From CAZJLP01 sp964546955 (GTDB taxonomy: Bacteria > Verrucomicrobiota > Verrucomicrobiia > Opitutales > Opitutaceae): a stretch of DNA of 64,000 nt. Under the pieces are notes generated by a model. That model was not told where the DNA came from, did not search any database, and saw nothing but the letters and a program-made list of their open reading frames with translations. The stretch is from NCBI GenBank assembly GCA_964546955.1, contig CAZJLP010000011.1:1-64000 (forward strand), read 5' to 3'. Below are positions 24,742-33,631 of this stretch, piece by piece. Numbering within the stretch: position 1 is the stretch's first letter; each line of letters starts with the position of its first letter. The translations under genes and the position numbers were made by a program.

Positions 24742-26805
24742 CTACGGGGCGCGACGAGGGGCGTGCCCGGTGGCATTTCGTCGCAGAGTCACTACAAGAT
24801 TGTCGCGCAGGTGAATCTCGTCGAAGGCGCTTTTCAGGTCGTTGTAGCGACTGCGCTCCACGTGGACGCCATTGACTTGAAGCCGGCGATTGCACGAAAC
24901 GGAGCCACTGTTTTCGGCGGCGGATATTTCAGTGATATACTGCCCAAAGCTCTGCATGTCGACCAGACCCGGCGTGCTAATCGTCTCCACTGCAAGATCC
25001 GAGGGCACCTGGATGATGATGTCGTCGACCTCCGTGAAACGATAGTGAAGGGCCAGGTCGGTGCTTCGCTGCGCGGCCTCGAATCTCGGCCGGGCGCCTT
25101 TCTGAAACACGGAAGGCTGGAGGATCAGCCGAGTCCCCGTTTGCTCGGCATAACCAGGCACTCGCAGGTGATACGAAATGCGAAGCGGTTTTGACAATTC
25201 GTTGGCATGCTCGACCACCACGTTGCTCACCTCGCCCTGGCGAAGCAGAGCCGTCACTTCTTCCGCGACCCGCTTTATGCGGGCTTGGGGGCTGATTGGA
25301 TCGAATATCCGTTTGGCCTCCGCGTCCCAGAGTCCCGTGAAGTCGACCTGGACCTCGCCCTGCAGGGTTCCATCCATTTCCAACTTAAAACGACCGTGGC
25401 GCGTTCTCTGTGACACCTCGCCGGCCGCGCCCGGCACGGCGACCACTTGCGCGGCGGTGGGGTGGGCGATCAGCGCGGACGTGTCGGAGTATTGCCAGTT
25501 GAGAAGTCCTGGCGGCGGATAGATCGCGCCCGGATCGTAGAATTTCCAGCCGTCTTGCCGTACGGCCACCACTGCGTGCGTGAAGATGAACGGTTCGATC
25601 ATCTGCTCCTCGTACACGATCAAGTTGCGGTCATTGACGAGCGCGTGGTAGGCCTCGAGCCCGGCGGCCCGCGCCAGGGCCAGGAAGAGCGTATTGATGT
25701 CGGCGGGCGCGCCGTGCCCCAACTTGAGCGTTTGCTGCGCGGTGGCGTTGGGCGCGAACTTACGGCGCTGCTGTGGCGTGAAGCGGGAGGATTCGCGATC
25801 GCGATTGGCGATCCGGATCCGGCAGTAGTCGTACAGTTTGGATAGTTTCTCCGACGGTGTGTCGTTCGGGCTAACCAAACCCGCGGCGATCGATTCGATC
25901 GCCGGGGTCACCCGGGCGGCGATTTCCGATTCGCGATGGAGATCGGCGCCGCGCACTCGCCAATACAGCGAGGGTGGGGTGTTGCCGGCCTCCGTGTACC
26001 GCAGGACAATCACGGGTTCCGCCTGCAGAGCGGGGGGCCGGTAGGGTTCGCTTTTCCGAGCCGGTATGTTGGGGAGTTCGAAGACGTAGTAGCCGTCGGA
26101 GTCCTGCACCAAGTCCCTTGCCGGACAGTTGAAGTAAAGAGCACGCAGCCCCTGGAGCGGCGGGCCGAACGGCTTTACCTTGAACCGGACCAGGCGGGCC
26201 GGAAGGTCGCTCTGGAAGAACAAAGGCAGGTATTGCATCATCGTGTCCGTGAATTCCGTGTACTGGTATTCGACGATGGCGCCTCGCTCGACTCCGGGAG
26301 GCGCGAAGGACTTCAAACGGGTGCTGACCTCTCCTGCTTCAAGGATTCCTCGGTCGTAGATGTCTTTGCGCCCAAGTCGCACGACCGTGCCGTTCGGTTT
26401 GATCGTACGAGCTTCGATCCCGGAGATGCTAAACGATCGTTCGTAGGGAATGTTGATTCGGGAAAGCCGCTCCAATCCCACGTCCGAAAACAAACGCGCC
26501 CGGATGAAATGTTTCACCTCGAAGCCGAGGTGCGAATTCTCCACCACCACCTCGCGCAGGAGAATCTCGACCCCGGCGCTTCGATCGACAAGAGGTTCAC
26601 TCCGTCTGAACTCTGCTGGGTCGAGAGGCGGCCATTTCGGCGCAGCGCTCGCGACGGAAGGTGCGAAGACAAAGGCGAAGAAAAGGAACCACCAGGCCGG
26701 GCCTGGCACCTTCTTCCTCTGCGGCGAGCGGATGAGCGGAGCGAGGCAGGGTCTTAGCATGGGGCTCATGCTGGTCCGCACGGGGTCCGAACGGGTCGAG
26801 CGCAC
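24742..26805 (-). CDS. DUF3857 / transglutaminase-fold protein lacking the catalytic Cys (third paralogue)
   Basis: The ORF encodes up to 687 residues. Real starts may be the ATG at 26805, 26769 or 26760, followed by a membrane-crossing signal segment (WWFLFFAFVFAPSVASA). Mature sequence and domain order parallel the neighbour at 22550, including KWPxxDPAEF at the mature N-terminus. The catalytic Cys is replaced by Ala (LGHGAPADINTLF), while His (FTHAVVAV) and Asp (FYDPGA) remain. With its neighbour it forms a duplicated pair of inactive transglutaminase folds upstream of one intact copy. Confidence 0.87.
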   Translation of the reverse strand: MRSTRSDPVRTSMSPMLRPCLAPLIRSPQRKKVPGPAWWFLFFAFVFAPSVASAAPKWPPLDPAEFRRSEPLVDRSAGVEILLREVVVENSHLGFEVKHFIRARLFSDVGLERLSRINIPYERSFSISGIEARTIKPNGTVVRLGRKDIYDRGILEAGEVSTRLKSFAPPGVERGAIVEYQYTEFTDTMMQYLPLFFQSDLPARLVRFKVKPFGPPLQGLRALYFNCPARDLVQDSDGYYVFELPNIPARKSEPYRPPALQAEPVIVLRYTEAGNTPPSLYWRVRGADLHRESEIAARVTPAIESIAAGLVSPNDTPSEKLSKLYDYCRIRIANRDRESSRFTPQQRRKFAPNATAQQTLKLGHGAPADINTLFLALARAAGLEAYHALVNDRNLIVYEEQMIEPFIFTHAVVAVRQDGWKFYDPGAIYPPPGLLNWQYSDTSALIAHPTAAQVVAVPGAAGEVSQRTRHGRFKLEMDGTLQGEVQVDFTGLWDAEAKRIFDPISPQARIKRVAEEVTALLRQGEVSNVVVEHANELSKPLRISYHLRVPGYAEQTGTRLILQPSVFQKGARPRFEAAQRSTDLALHYRFTEVDDIIIQVPSDLAVETISTPGLVDMQSFGQYITEISAAENSGSVSCNRRLQVNGVHVERSRYNDLKSAFDEIHLRDNLVVTLRRNATGHAPRRAP

Positions 26806-26868
26806 GGCACCCGGCCGCAGCCCGGCTGGAACGCCCGAACCTGTGCTTTCACCGGTAAGCGCGGCAAA

Positions 26869-27363
26869 CTATTTGGCAGCGGGGTACACGGCGAAGGCCT
26901 CGATCTCAATCAGCCAGTCGGCGTGAACGAGGCCCTGTACTCCCACCGTCGAGCGTGCGGTCTTGCCCGGGTTTTGGGCGTTGTTGAAGAACTCGCCGTA
27001 GGCTTTGAACCACCCGGCGTAGTCCGGCTTTCCCTCTTTCGCGGGATCCGGCACGACATAAACACGCAAGTACACCACGTCTTTTAGGGAGAGGCCCTGC
27101 GCCTCCAGCACCTTCTGGATATTCTTCACGCAGCTCACTCCCTGGGTATACGTGTCTCCATAGCGTTCATGCGCCGTCTTACCCTCTTTGTTTACGACCG
27201 ACGGCACCGTGCCGCTGGTCCAGAAACCGGCTCGATTGCCCGGTATGGCGACCCCTGAGGCGATCGACGATTTCGCATCGCCGGTCAGTCTCACTTCGGT
27301 TGGGACTTCGGCGTGTAACAACGAAACGGTTACAAAGAGCAGGAACGGAAGGACGGTTTTCAT
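26869..27363 (-). CDS. exported RidA/YjgF-family protein
   Basis: RidA proteins hydrolyse reactive enamine/imine intermediates to keto acids and ammonia. This 164-residue copy has the RidA core with a C-terminal RSTVGVQGLVHADWLIEIEA, whose Arg and Glu correspond to the imine-binding positions. Unlike cytoplasmic RidA (about 130 residues) it carries an N-terminal signal peptide (MKTVLPFLLFVTVSLLHA). It follows the Tat-exported amine oxidase gene on the same strand after 201 bases. Amine oxidases make imines, so the two would work in series outside the cytoplasm; that is inference from function and order. Confidence 0.85.
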   Translation of the reverse strand: MKTVLPFLLFVTVSLLHAEVPTEVRLTGDAKSSIASGVAIPGNRAGFWTSGTVPSVVNKEGKTAHERYGDTYTQGVSCVKNIQKVLEAQGLSLKDVVYLRVYVVPDPAKEGKPDYAGWFKAYGEFFNNAQNPGKTARSTVGVQGLVHADWLIEIEAFAVYPAAK

Positions 27364-27564
27364 GGTCGGAATGATTTACAGAGCGGGAGCGGGTCGGGGG
27401 CGGGTGATATCAGGAGGAAAATGGGTAGCTGGGCGTTCGCGATACAAGGTCGGAGTGAACTTAATCCATTGCTTATTGCTGAGACACGAGGCAGCGGCGC
27501 AACGAACCGAGGTAGTTCTGGAGGAGACAATGAAGATAACCGTCATCCATAAAAGGAATCAGCA

Positions 27565-29151
27565 TCAGCTGCTTTGGGCCCTCCTGTGTAGTTCACGGAG
27601 CGCCCGGTGAGTCGAGACGAAAGCGCCTGCTTGCCAGGCGTTGAGATGGCTGAGCCAGTCCCCGGCAAAATAGAAAGGTCCGTCGGGCTGGCCCAGGACA
27701 CGCATCGCCTGGTCGAAGTCGGAGTCGCTTCGCCACCGCGCCCAGGAGCTTTCGTTGTGCCGGATGCGATGCCATTCGACCGAAAAGGAATTTTCGAACT
27801 CGGCGGGGTATTGGGGGTGGATGGCCGCGCCCTGCTCGAGCGCGATTTTCTCCCGCTCGGCCGGGGGGCGATCGAAGACCTCTCGGCGGTTGGCGAAATG
27901 ATAGGAGCCGAGGAGTACGGCCGAACCTGTCTTGCCGTAGTCCTCCGACGGGTAATAAATTTGCCCGATGGGTTCGTTGGTCAGGGACCGACCGCCGTAG
28001 ATGTCATCGTCTTCTTCCCAGAAACGCCGCCGAAACTGCAGGCCGATTTTGCCGGCGGTCGTGGTGCCCGGGAGTCTGAGGGCCGCCAGCGTTTCGGGCG
28101 AAAAATCGTTCGGCAGCTGGGTCAGGAGGTGCGGGGGCAATGTGCAAACGCAGAAATCCGCTTCGATCTGACGGGCGCTCGATTCGGGCGCGCTTCCATC
28201 CGAATAATGGATACGCGCTCGTCCGTCGTTCGTGCGGCGCACCTCGCGCACCTGCGCGCCCAGTTGAATGCGGCCGGCCAGGCGTTCCTCGAAGGAACGG
28301 GCGAGGCGATCCATCCCTCCGGCGGGTGCGAGCATGGTGGGTTGCTGGTGCAGGTCGTGATCGAAGAGATTCGGGCTCGCGTACCCCGCCTTGATCAACG
28401 TTTCCAGGTCGAAGGGAGTGGTCGGTTTTCCGGGACCTCCATCCGCCCCCGGCGAAATCGTATAACCGCGCGTGCGCGAGCGGTGGTCCTGAGAGTCGTC
28501 GTCATCCGCGCTCCGCAGATACGACAAATCCTTGGATAGTCGGCCTTCCCCGCGCAGGTACTCGATCAGTTTCTCTCGGTCTTCCGAAGAAAGGGGAGTG
28601 TCGAGTTTGTTCTGGCGAATCACTTTAGCCAAGAGCTCGGAGGTGTGGCCGCGAAGGTCCGCGGCGATTTCGCGCATCCTCTGCCGCGGCTGACCCTTGC
28701 GGTGGAGCCAGGCGGCTTCGTTGAAATTGGTGAACACGACCATGGGCAGTCCAAACTCGCGGCAATAGGCGAGAGTAGTCGCGTGGTGATGCGAAATACG
28801 CATGGGGCCGGCGTTGAGGTACTGGCCCGGCGCAAACCCACACTTTTGACGGTCTCCGGTCAGCTCGGTTTCTTCGTCGCCACCGCGGACGGTCCAGTTG
28901 CGACCGCCTGTGCGGGTCCTTGCCTCCAGCACGACCACGTCGTAGCCCGCCTTCTGTAGTTGATACGCCGCGGCCAAGCCGGCAACGCCTGCGCCGAGGA
29001 CCACGGCTTTGCGCCGCCGGTCGGAGGGTCGCCCTTCCAGGCGAAACGTCCGGCTGTCGTCCCGGGCGAAGAGGTCGAGCGCAAACAGGGCGCCCAGCGC
29101 GGCCCCGGCCCCGTACCGGCCTGCTCGATGAATAAAATCCCTCCGCGTCAT
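27565..29151 (-). CDS. Tat-exported FAD-dependent amine oxidase (flavin monoamine oxidase family)
   Basis: The protein of about 528 residues starts with a twin-arginine signal (TRRDFIHRAG followed by an Ala/Gly hydrophobic segment). An FAD-binding Rossmann motif follows (GAGVAGLAAAYQL with E-A further on), then the GGR motif (RTGGRNW) and the C-terminal FAD-site pattern FYFAGDWLSHLNAWQAGA. These are features of L-amino-acid and monoamine oxidases, which release an imine and H2O2. The substrate cannot be read. In-frame ATGs at 29181 and 29172 would lengthen the n-region; I prefer 29151 because the RR motif then lies at the normal distance. RidA follows downstream. Confidence 0.88.
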   Translation of the reverse strand: MTRRDFIHRAGRYGAGAALGALFALDLFARDDSRTFRLEGRPSDRRRKAVVLGAGVAGLAAAYQLQKAGYDVVVLEARTRTGGRNWTVRGGDEETELTGDRQKCGFAPGQYLNAGPMRISHHHATTLAYCREFGLPMVVFTNFNEAAWLHRKGQPRQRMREIAADLRGHTSELLAKVIRQNKLDTPLSSEDREKLIEYLRGEGRLSKDLSYLRSADDDDSQDHRSRTRGYTISPGADGGPGKPTTPFDLETLIKAGYASPNLFDHDLHQQPTMLAPAGGMDRLARSFEERLAGRIQLGAQVREVRRTNDGRARIHYSDGSAPESSARQIEADFCVCTLPPHLLTQLPNDFSPETLAALRLPGTTTAGKIGLQFRRRFWEEDDDIYGGRSLTNEPIGQIYYPSEDYGKTGSAVLLGSYHFANRREVFDRPPAEREKIALEQGAAIHPQYPAEFENSFSVEWHRIRHNESSWARWRSDSDFDQAMRVLGQPDGPFYFAGDWLSHLNAWQAGAFVSTHRALRELHRRAQSS

Positions 29152-29424
29152 CAACCGAGTCCGAAAAGACATGCCCGCCATGGAACTCTTTTAGAAAATG
29201 CGTGCAGTCCTGCAATGGCTAAAGTCCGGCGCTTTTATGGGTGCCAGGAACCAGCGGGAGCCTCCACCGCGAGGCCATTGGTCGGCTACCCCCAGATCTC
29301 TCCCGCGGTGCTGTTTGGCTGCTTTTGGTGTAACCGGCCTCCCTGCAGGCCATAACAAGAGCCGCTCCTTTCCGCGGTGCGATGGCACATGTCATGCCTT
29401 ATCCGTGTCTGAATCCCCATCCCC

Positions 29425-30741
29425 ATGAAACTTCTCCCTTCCTTATGTCTCGTGCTCGGGTTGGCCGGGTGCGCGACGGCTCAGGAGACCGTTATTGCGA
29501 CGCCAAATTCGCCCGCTCCGGCGGCCGGCAGCGCACAAAAGCGGACGACCGCGGAGTTGGAGAAGCTGGTCGCGCCGATCGCCTTGTATCCGGATGCATT
29601 GGTTGCCCTGATTTTGCCGGCTTCGACCGCCTCCGCCGAGGTGGTGCTGGCCTCGCGATACCTCGAGACGAACGGAGACACGGCGTCCGTGGATGACCAG
29701 CCGTGGGACGACAGCGTGAAAGGGCTGGCGCGTTACCCGTCGCTTTTGAAGTGGATGGATCAAAATCTGGAATGGACCCGGCAACTCGGGGCGGCTTTCC
29801 TGATCCATCCCGCCGATGTGATGAACACGGTGCAGCGCCTTCGGGCGGACGCGAGGCAGGCGGGACTGCTGACCGATACGTCGCAGCAAAAGGTGGTGGA
29901 GCAAGACGGGGAGATCTTGATTGTGCCGGCCGCCCCCGACGTGATTTACGTGCCTTACTACGATCCGCAGACGTTGTATTTGCGGCGCCGTTACTACGGC
30001 TCGCGGCCGTTTATCTCCTTCAGTGCCGGCTTTGCCGTGGGCAACTGGCTCTATTACGACTGCGATTGGAATCGCCGTGTGGTTTGGGTCCACCAGCGCA
30101 CGCCTCACTGGTCCTATCGGCCGGACTGGCGGGTGCATCATCACCACTCCCACTCGCACCGGACGGTGATCGTGGGCGATCCTTGGCGGCCCGATCCGCG
30201 CCGCGCCCACGGTTCACATCGCGGACACCCGCCCGGTCGCACCGCGACCGTCACGACCACGCCGGAGGCCTATGAGCGTCCCTCGCCACAGCATCGGCGG
30301 CCTCCAATTCCCTCGAATTCTCCTCGGTCGGGCGTCCCGCCGCACTGGACGGAAGGTTCTTCCCGCGATCGGTCGTTGCCGCCTCCCCCCTCGAATCCCA
30401 CCGTTTCGGCGCCCGTGCAGGGCGTCGCTCCGCTCGAGTCGAGGGAATCGCCCTCGCGCGGCCGCGATAGTTCGCGCTCGACTTCGCACCGTTCATATCG
30501 AAGCGACGAGCGCATGGCTCCTCCGGTCGAGACGCGTGTTCCCGATCGACACGCGATGCCGCCCACGTCGCGCACGGAGCGACGCAGCGAGGCCCGGCCG
30601 GCACCCCCACCGCCCGCGCCGGCCGCGAGTCCCGAGCCTGCGCCCGCACCGGCGCCACAACCAGAGGCGCGTGAGCCGGCACCCGCACCGCCGCCTTGGT
30701 CGAACCGCGCCAGCCCTGGACGGGGACGCGGCGACCGCTGA
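29425..30741 (+). CDS. DUF3300 lipoprotein with proline-rich C-terminus
   Basis: The 438-residue protein has a lipobox (LGLAGC at about residue 16). A DUF3300 domain follows (about 40-200: VAPIALYPDALVALILPAST, SLLKWMDQNLEWTRQLG, VIYVPYYDP), then a His-rich patch (HHHHSHSH, about 240-247). About 180 residues of low-complexity Pro/Arg/Ser/Ala sequence complete it. DUF3300 function is unknown. The His patch could bind metal. The tail is probably disordered and may reach through the envelope. The gene is single and divergent from the amine oxidase. Confidence 0.85.
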   Translation: MKLLPSLCLVLGLAGCATAQETVIATPNSPAPAAGSAQKRTTAELEKLVAPIALYPDALVALILPASTASAEVVLASRYLETNGDTASVDDQPWDDSVKGLARYPSLLKWMDQNLEWTRQLGAAFLIHPADVMNTVQRLRADARQAGLLTDTSQQKVVEQDGEILIVPAAPDVIYVPYYDPQTLYLRRRYYGSRPFISFSAGFAVGNWLYYDCDWNRRVVWVHQRTPHWSYRPDWRVHHHHSHSHRTVIVGDPWRPDPRRAHGSHRGHPPGRTATVTTTPEAYERPSPQHRRPPIPSNSPRSGVPPHWTEGSSRDRSLPPPPSNPTVSAPVQGVAPLESRESPSRGRDSSRSTSHRSYRSDERMAPPVETRVPDRHAMPPTSRTERRSEARPAPPPPAPAASPEPAPAPAPQPEAREPAPAPPPWSNRASPGRGRGDR

Positions 30742-30857
30742 GACGGTCATCTCTTCCGAGAGGAATTTGGCGCGACTGATTTCGCGAGTGACGAGCCGTC
30801 GTCACCGCGCTAGATCGGGTTCATGAAACGGTCTCGGGGCAGTCAAATCTTACGCTC

Positions 30858-31853
30858 ATGAGCGCGGATCCGCAGCGTCAGATCCGGTGGGGTGTGCTCG
30901 GGTACGCACGCATTGCCCGCGAAAGCGTCATGCCGGCGATTCAGCGCTCGTCCAACGCGAAGCTCGTCGCGCTGGCTTCGCGCGACGAGTCGAAGCTGAC
31001 CGAAGCCATCGCCCGATTTGGACCGATCGCCACCTATCGCGGCTACGAGGAGCTTTTGCGCGCGGACGAGATCGATGCCGTGTACATTCCGTTGCCCAAT
31101 GCGCTTCACCGTGAATGGGCGATACGGGCCATGGACGCGGGGAAACATGTGCTGTGCGAGAAACCGCTGGGGTTAACCGCCTCCGAGTGCGCCGAGATGT
31201 CGGCGGCGGCACAACGCTGCGGGGTTCGGCTGATGGAGGCTTTCATGTATCGGTACACGGATCGCACTCGCCAAGTCGCTGCGGTGTTGCGCGGCGGGGC
31301 ATTGGGTGAAATCAAACACATCCAATCCACATTTCGCTTTTTGCTCGCGAACCCCGCTTCGATCAAACTTCAGGAGACCCTGGGCGGCGGCTCCCTCTAC
31401 GATGTGGGGTGCTACCCCGTGAATTTCATTGGCTGGGTACTCGATTTGGCCGCAGGCGTGGCGCCGGGGACTCTTCGCCCAAGTGCAGCCGTGGCGGAGA
31501 GCGTTCGCTCGCGCGGCATCGATAACATCTTTTCGGGAGTGTTGAAATATGAGTCGGGCGTGATCGCGACGGTGAACTCCGGATTTAACGCCCACCTCCG
31601 CGCGGCCTCGGAAATCGTGGGCACGGACGGGGTCCTGGAGGTGCCCGACACGTTTTTTGAAAACCCGGGCTCGCTGATCCTCACTCGCGGTACCAGCCGA
31701 ACCGAGATCCCGGTGATAGCCAGCGACCGCTATCGGGCCGAGGTGGAGGATTTCTCCGAGGCCCTTCTCGCGAAACGCGATCCCATGCTCGGCCTGGCTG
31801 AGTCGCGCCGCAACGCCGAGGTGATCGATCGACTGTTGGCAGCAGCAAAGTGA
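30858..31853 (+). CDS. Gfo/Idh/MocA-family oxidoreductase
   Basis: This 331-residue NAD(P)-dependent dehydrogenase has an N-terminal Rossmann fold (VLGYARIARE, a variant of GxGxxA/G), the conserved catalytic-Lys motif CEKPLGLT (about residue 100) and a C-terminal alpha/beta domain with GGGSLYDVGCYPVNF. The family acts on sugars and sugar derivatives; the substrate is not evident. The glycine-rich loop has Tyr-Ala where Cys-Gly or Gly-Gly is common. A hairpin (AGCAC facing GTGCT, about 31871-31886) follows the stop and may aid termination. Confidence 0.9.
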   Translation: MSADPQRQIRWGVLGYARIARESVMPAIQRSSNAKLVALASRDESKLTEAIARFGPIATYRGYEELLRADEIDAVYIPLPNALHREWAIRAMDAGKHVLCEKPLGLTASECAEMSAAAQRCGVRLMEAFMYRYTDRTRQVAAVLRGGALGEIKHIQSTFRFLLANPASIKLQETLGGGSLYDVGCYPVNFIGWVLDLAAGVAPGTLRPSAAVAESVRSRGIDNIFSGVLKYESGVIATVNSGFNAHLRAASEIVGTDGVLEVPDTFFENPGSLILTRGTSRTEIPVIASDRYRAEVEDFSEALLAKRDPMLGLAESRRNAEVIDRLLAAAK

Positions 31854-32022
31854 ACGGGCGAAGCGGCGGCAGCACGCTAGGGTGCTACTGCTGCTGGGGT
31901 TTGGGGGCCGCGCTCGGGAAATCCCGGGGAACCCTTAAAACAAGCGTCAAAAACCGCGTCGAATGCATGCGGGCGAGGGGATCCGATTGCGTTGAGCCCC
32001 GCAATTCACTTGAAATAACGAG

Positions 32023-32391
32023 ATGAAGTTTGGGCTAATCGCAACCGTGCTTTGCCTTCTGGCTTGGCTGGGGGGCTGCAACCGGGTCGACCGGAATACC
32101 TGGGCGTTGAAGGCCACCAACACGTTGGGGACGCTCGAATGCCAAACCGAAGCGAAAATGAAGCGCGTCGTGCGCGCATTCGATAGTGCAATGCAGGACC
32201 TCGGTTACAAAAAAGCGGCCGCGGACGTGAATGGGATCGAGGCGGTGCTCAACTACGACGCGACCGGGACCAAGGTCACGATCAAGATCAAGGAATTCTC
32301 GACGCACACGCATATCAAAGTTCGGGTGGGCTTGCTTGGGAATGAGACGCTCAGCCGGAAAGTGCTCGATCGCGCCTACGCTTGTTTGTAG
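32023..32391 (+). CDS. DUF3568-type small lipoprotein
   Basis: The 122-residue protein has a signal peptide with lipobox (WLGGC at about residue 19). A compact alpha/beta domain follows, with the pattern of DUF3568 proteins (R-A-F-x-x-A-M-Q-D-L-G, then strands ending in KVLDRAYACL). Function is unknown; it is probably attached to the outer membrane. It is followed directly by repeat element C. Confidence 0.7.
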   Translation: MKFGLIATVLCLLAWLGGCNRVDRNTWALKATNTLGTLECQTEAKMKRVVRAFDSAMQDLGYKKAAADVNGIEAVLNYDATGTKVTIKIKEFSTHTHIKVRVGLLGNETLSRKVLDRAYACL

Positions 32392-32412
32392 AGCGCAGGA
32401 GACTGCGCAGCG

Positions 32413-32532
32413 CATTTCTTATCGCTCATTTCTCATTCGGCGATTTGTCAGCCGTCCCGTGACAAGCTAACCGCAACGACACTTCGGCCTCACGGCCAAT
32501 GGCCGCTGAGCAATGAGAAATAAGCAATGAGC
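32413..32532. repeat. inverted heptamer array C (AATGAGN type)
   Basis: The left arm (32413-32447) holds four to five 7-base units of the CATTTCT type. The right arm (32505-32532) holds four units of the AATGAGC type, the reverse complement of the left. They enclose a loop of about 57 bases with its own GGCC-rich hairpin. Read in reverse, the left arm closely matches array D on the other side of the methyltransferase gene, sharing the odd unit CGATAAG. Confidence 0.65.
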
Positions 32533-32597
32533 CATACCTCGTGGGCGCAGCGTTTTGGATTGCGCCAACTGCGCTGCGGCGCTGCTTTTGCGACTTC

Positions 32598-33554
32598 ATG
32601 TCACTCAGCAAAGCATTTCTGCGGCTGTGGCCTGCGTACCGGCGGCTCGAGGCAGAACGCAATACCTTCAAGTCGGAGCGAAATGCGCTGCGGGAGGAGT
32701 TCGAGCGATATCGGGCGGCGAACGTCGAGCCGCCCTACTATCCCGCGGGACATTTCTATTCGCCGCTTCCGTCCAGGGCCGAGGTGGCCGAGGCCTTTGC
32801 GCGCGGGGGCTTTGGCCCGCCCTTTCCCGGCATCGATTTAAACGAGGAGCAGCAGTTTGCCCGGCTGGAACGTTTCGCGCAGTGGTATGCTGACCAACCG
32901 TTTTCCGACGATCCCACGCCCCGCGGCCGGTTTTATTTGAACAATCCGTCATACGGTCACTACGACGCGATCATGCTGTACGGCATGATGCGCGAAGCCC
33001 AGCCCAGGCGCATCATCGAAGTCGGTTCCGGGTTCAGCTCCGCCGCCATGTTGGATGTCAACGAGCAGCGTCTCGATAACCGGATTGAATTCACCTTCAT
33101 CGATCCGGAAATGAAACGTCTGCGAGACTTGTTGCGAGGCGATGAGGCGATGCGACTGAACCTGATCGAGAAGCGCGTGCAGGAAGTGCCGCTCGACATC
33201 TTTGCGACGCTGCAGGAAAACGACATTCTGTTCATCGATTCGTCCCACGTCAGCAAGATCGGAAGCGACGTGAACCGGATCTATTTCGATATTCTTCCGG
33301 TGCTGGCCCCCGGGGTCTTGATTCACATCCACGATGTCGCCGGCAATCTCGAGTATCCGAAAGATTGGTTCGAAGACGGCCGCGCCTGGAACGAGCAGTA
33401 CCTGCTGCGGGCGTTCCTGATGTACAACACGGCCTACCGCATCGAGCTGTTCACCGCATGGCTCTCGGATCGCAAACACGACTTCCTCCGCCAGAAGATG
33501 CCATCCTGCGCCCGAGGCGGCGGCGGCCAGATGTGGTTGCGGAAGTTGCGGTAA
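32598..33554 (+). CDS. class I SAM-dependent methyltransferase
   Basis: From the ATG at 32598 the protein has 318 residues. The open frame begins at 32541, but its first codons follow immediately on a repeat array. An N-terminal coiled segment is followed by a Rossmann-type methyltransferase core: IIEVGSGFSSAAML (motif I), FTFIDPE (motif II), NDILFIDSSH (post II) and HIHDV. This resembles the Methyltransf_24 group often found in cell-surface polysaccharide clusters. The substrate is unknown. The gene stands between two arrays of the same repeat unit (C and D). Confidence 0.85.
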   Translation: MSLSKAFLRLWPAYRRLEAERNTFKSERNALREEFERYRAANVEPPYYPAGHFYSPLPSRAEVAEAFARGGFGPPFPGIDLNEEQQFARLERFAQWYADQPFSDDPTPRGRFYLNNPSYGHYDAIMLYGMMREAQPRRIIEVGSGFSSAAMLDVNEQRLDNRIEFTFIDPEMKRLRDLLRGDEAMRLNLIEKRVQEVPLDIFATLQENDILFIDSSHVSKIGSDVNRIYFDILPVLAPGVLIHIHDVAGNLEYPKDWFEDGRAWNEQYLLRAFLMYNTAYRIELFTAWLSDRKHDFLRQKMPSCARGGGGQMWLRKLR

Positions 33555-33578
33555 GGCGAGGCTGGCCGACGAAGTCGG

Positions 33579-33620
33579 CAATGAGAAATGAGGAATGAGC
33601 GATAAGAGATGAGCGATCGC
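33579..33620. repeat. one-armed heptamer array D (NAATGAG type)
   Basis: Six contiguous 7-base units (CAATGAG, AAATGAG and derivatives, including CGATAAG) lie between the methyltransferase stop and the end of ffh. A GCCGAC-GAA-GTCGGC hairpin (33565-33579) comes just before and a GC alternating run just after. No second arm exists before ffh; the reverse copy is the left arm of array C, 1.1 kb away. Confidence 0.6.
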
Positions 33621-33631
33621 GCGCGCGCGCC

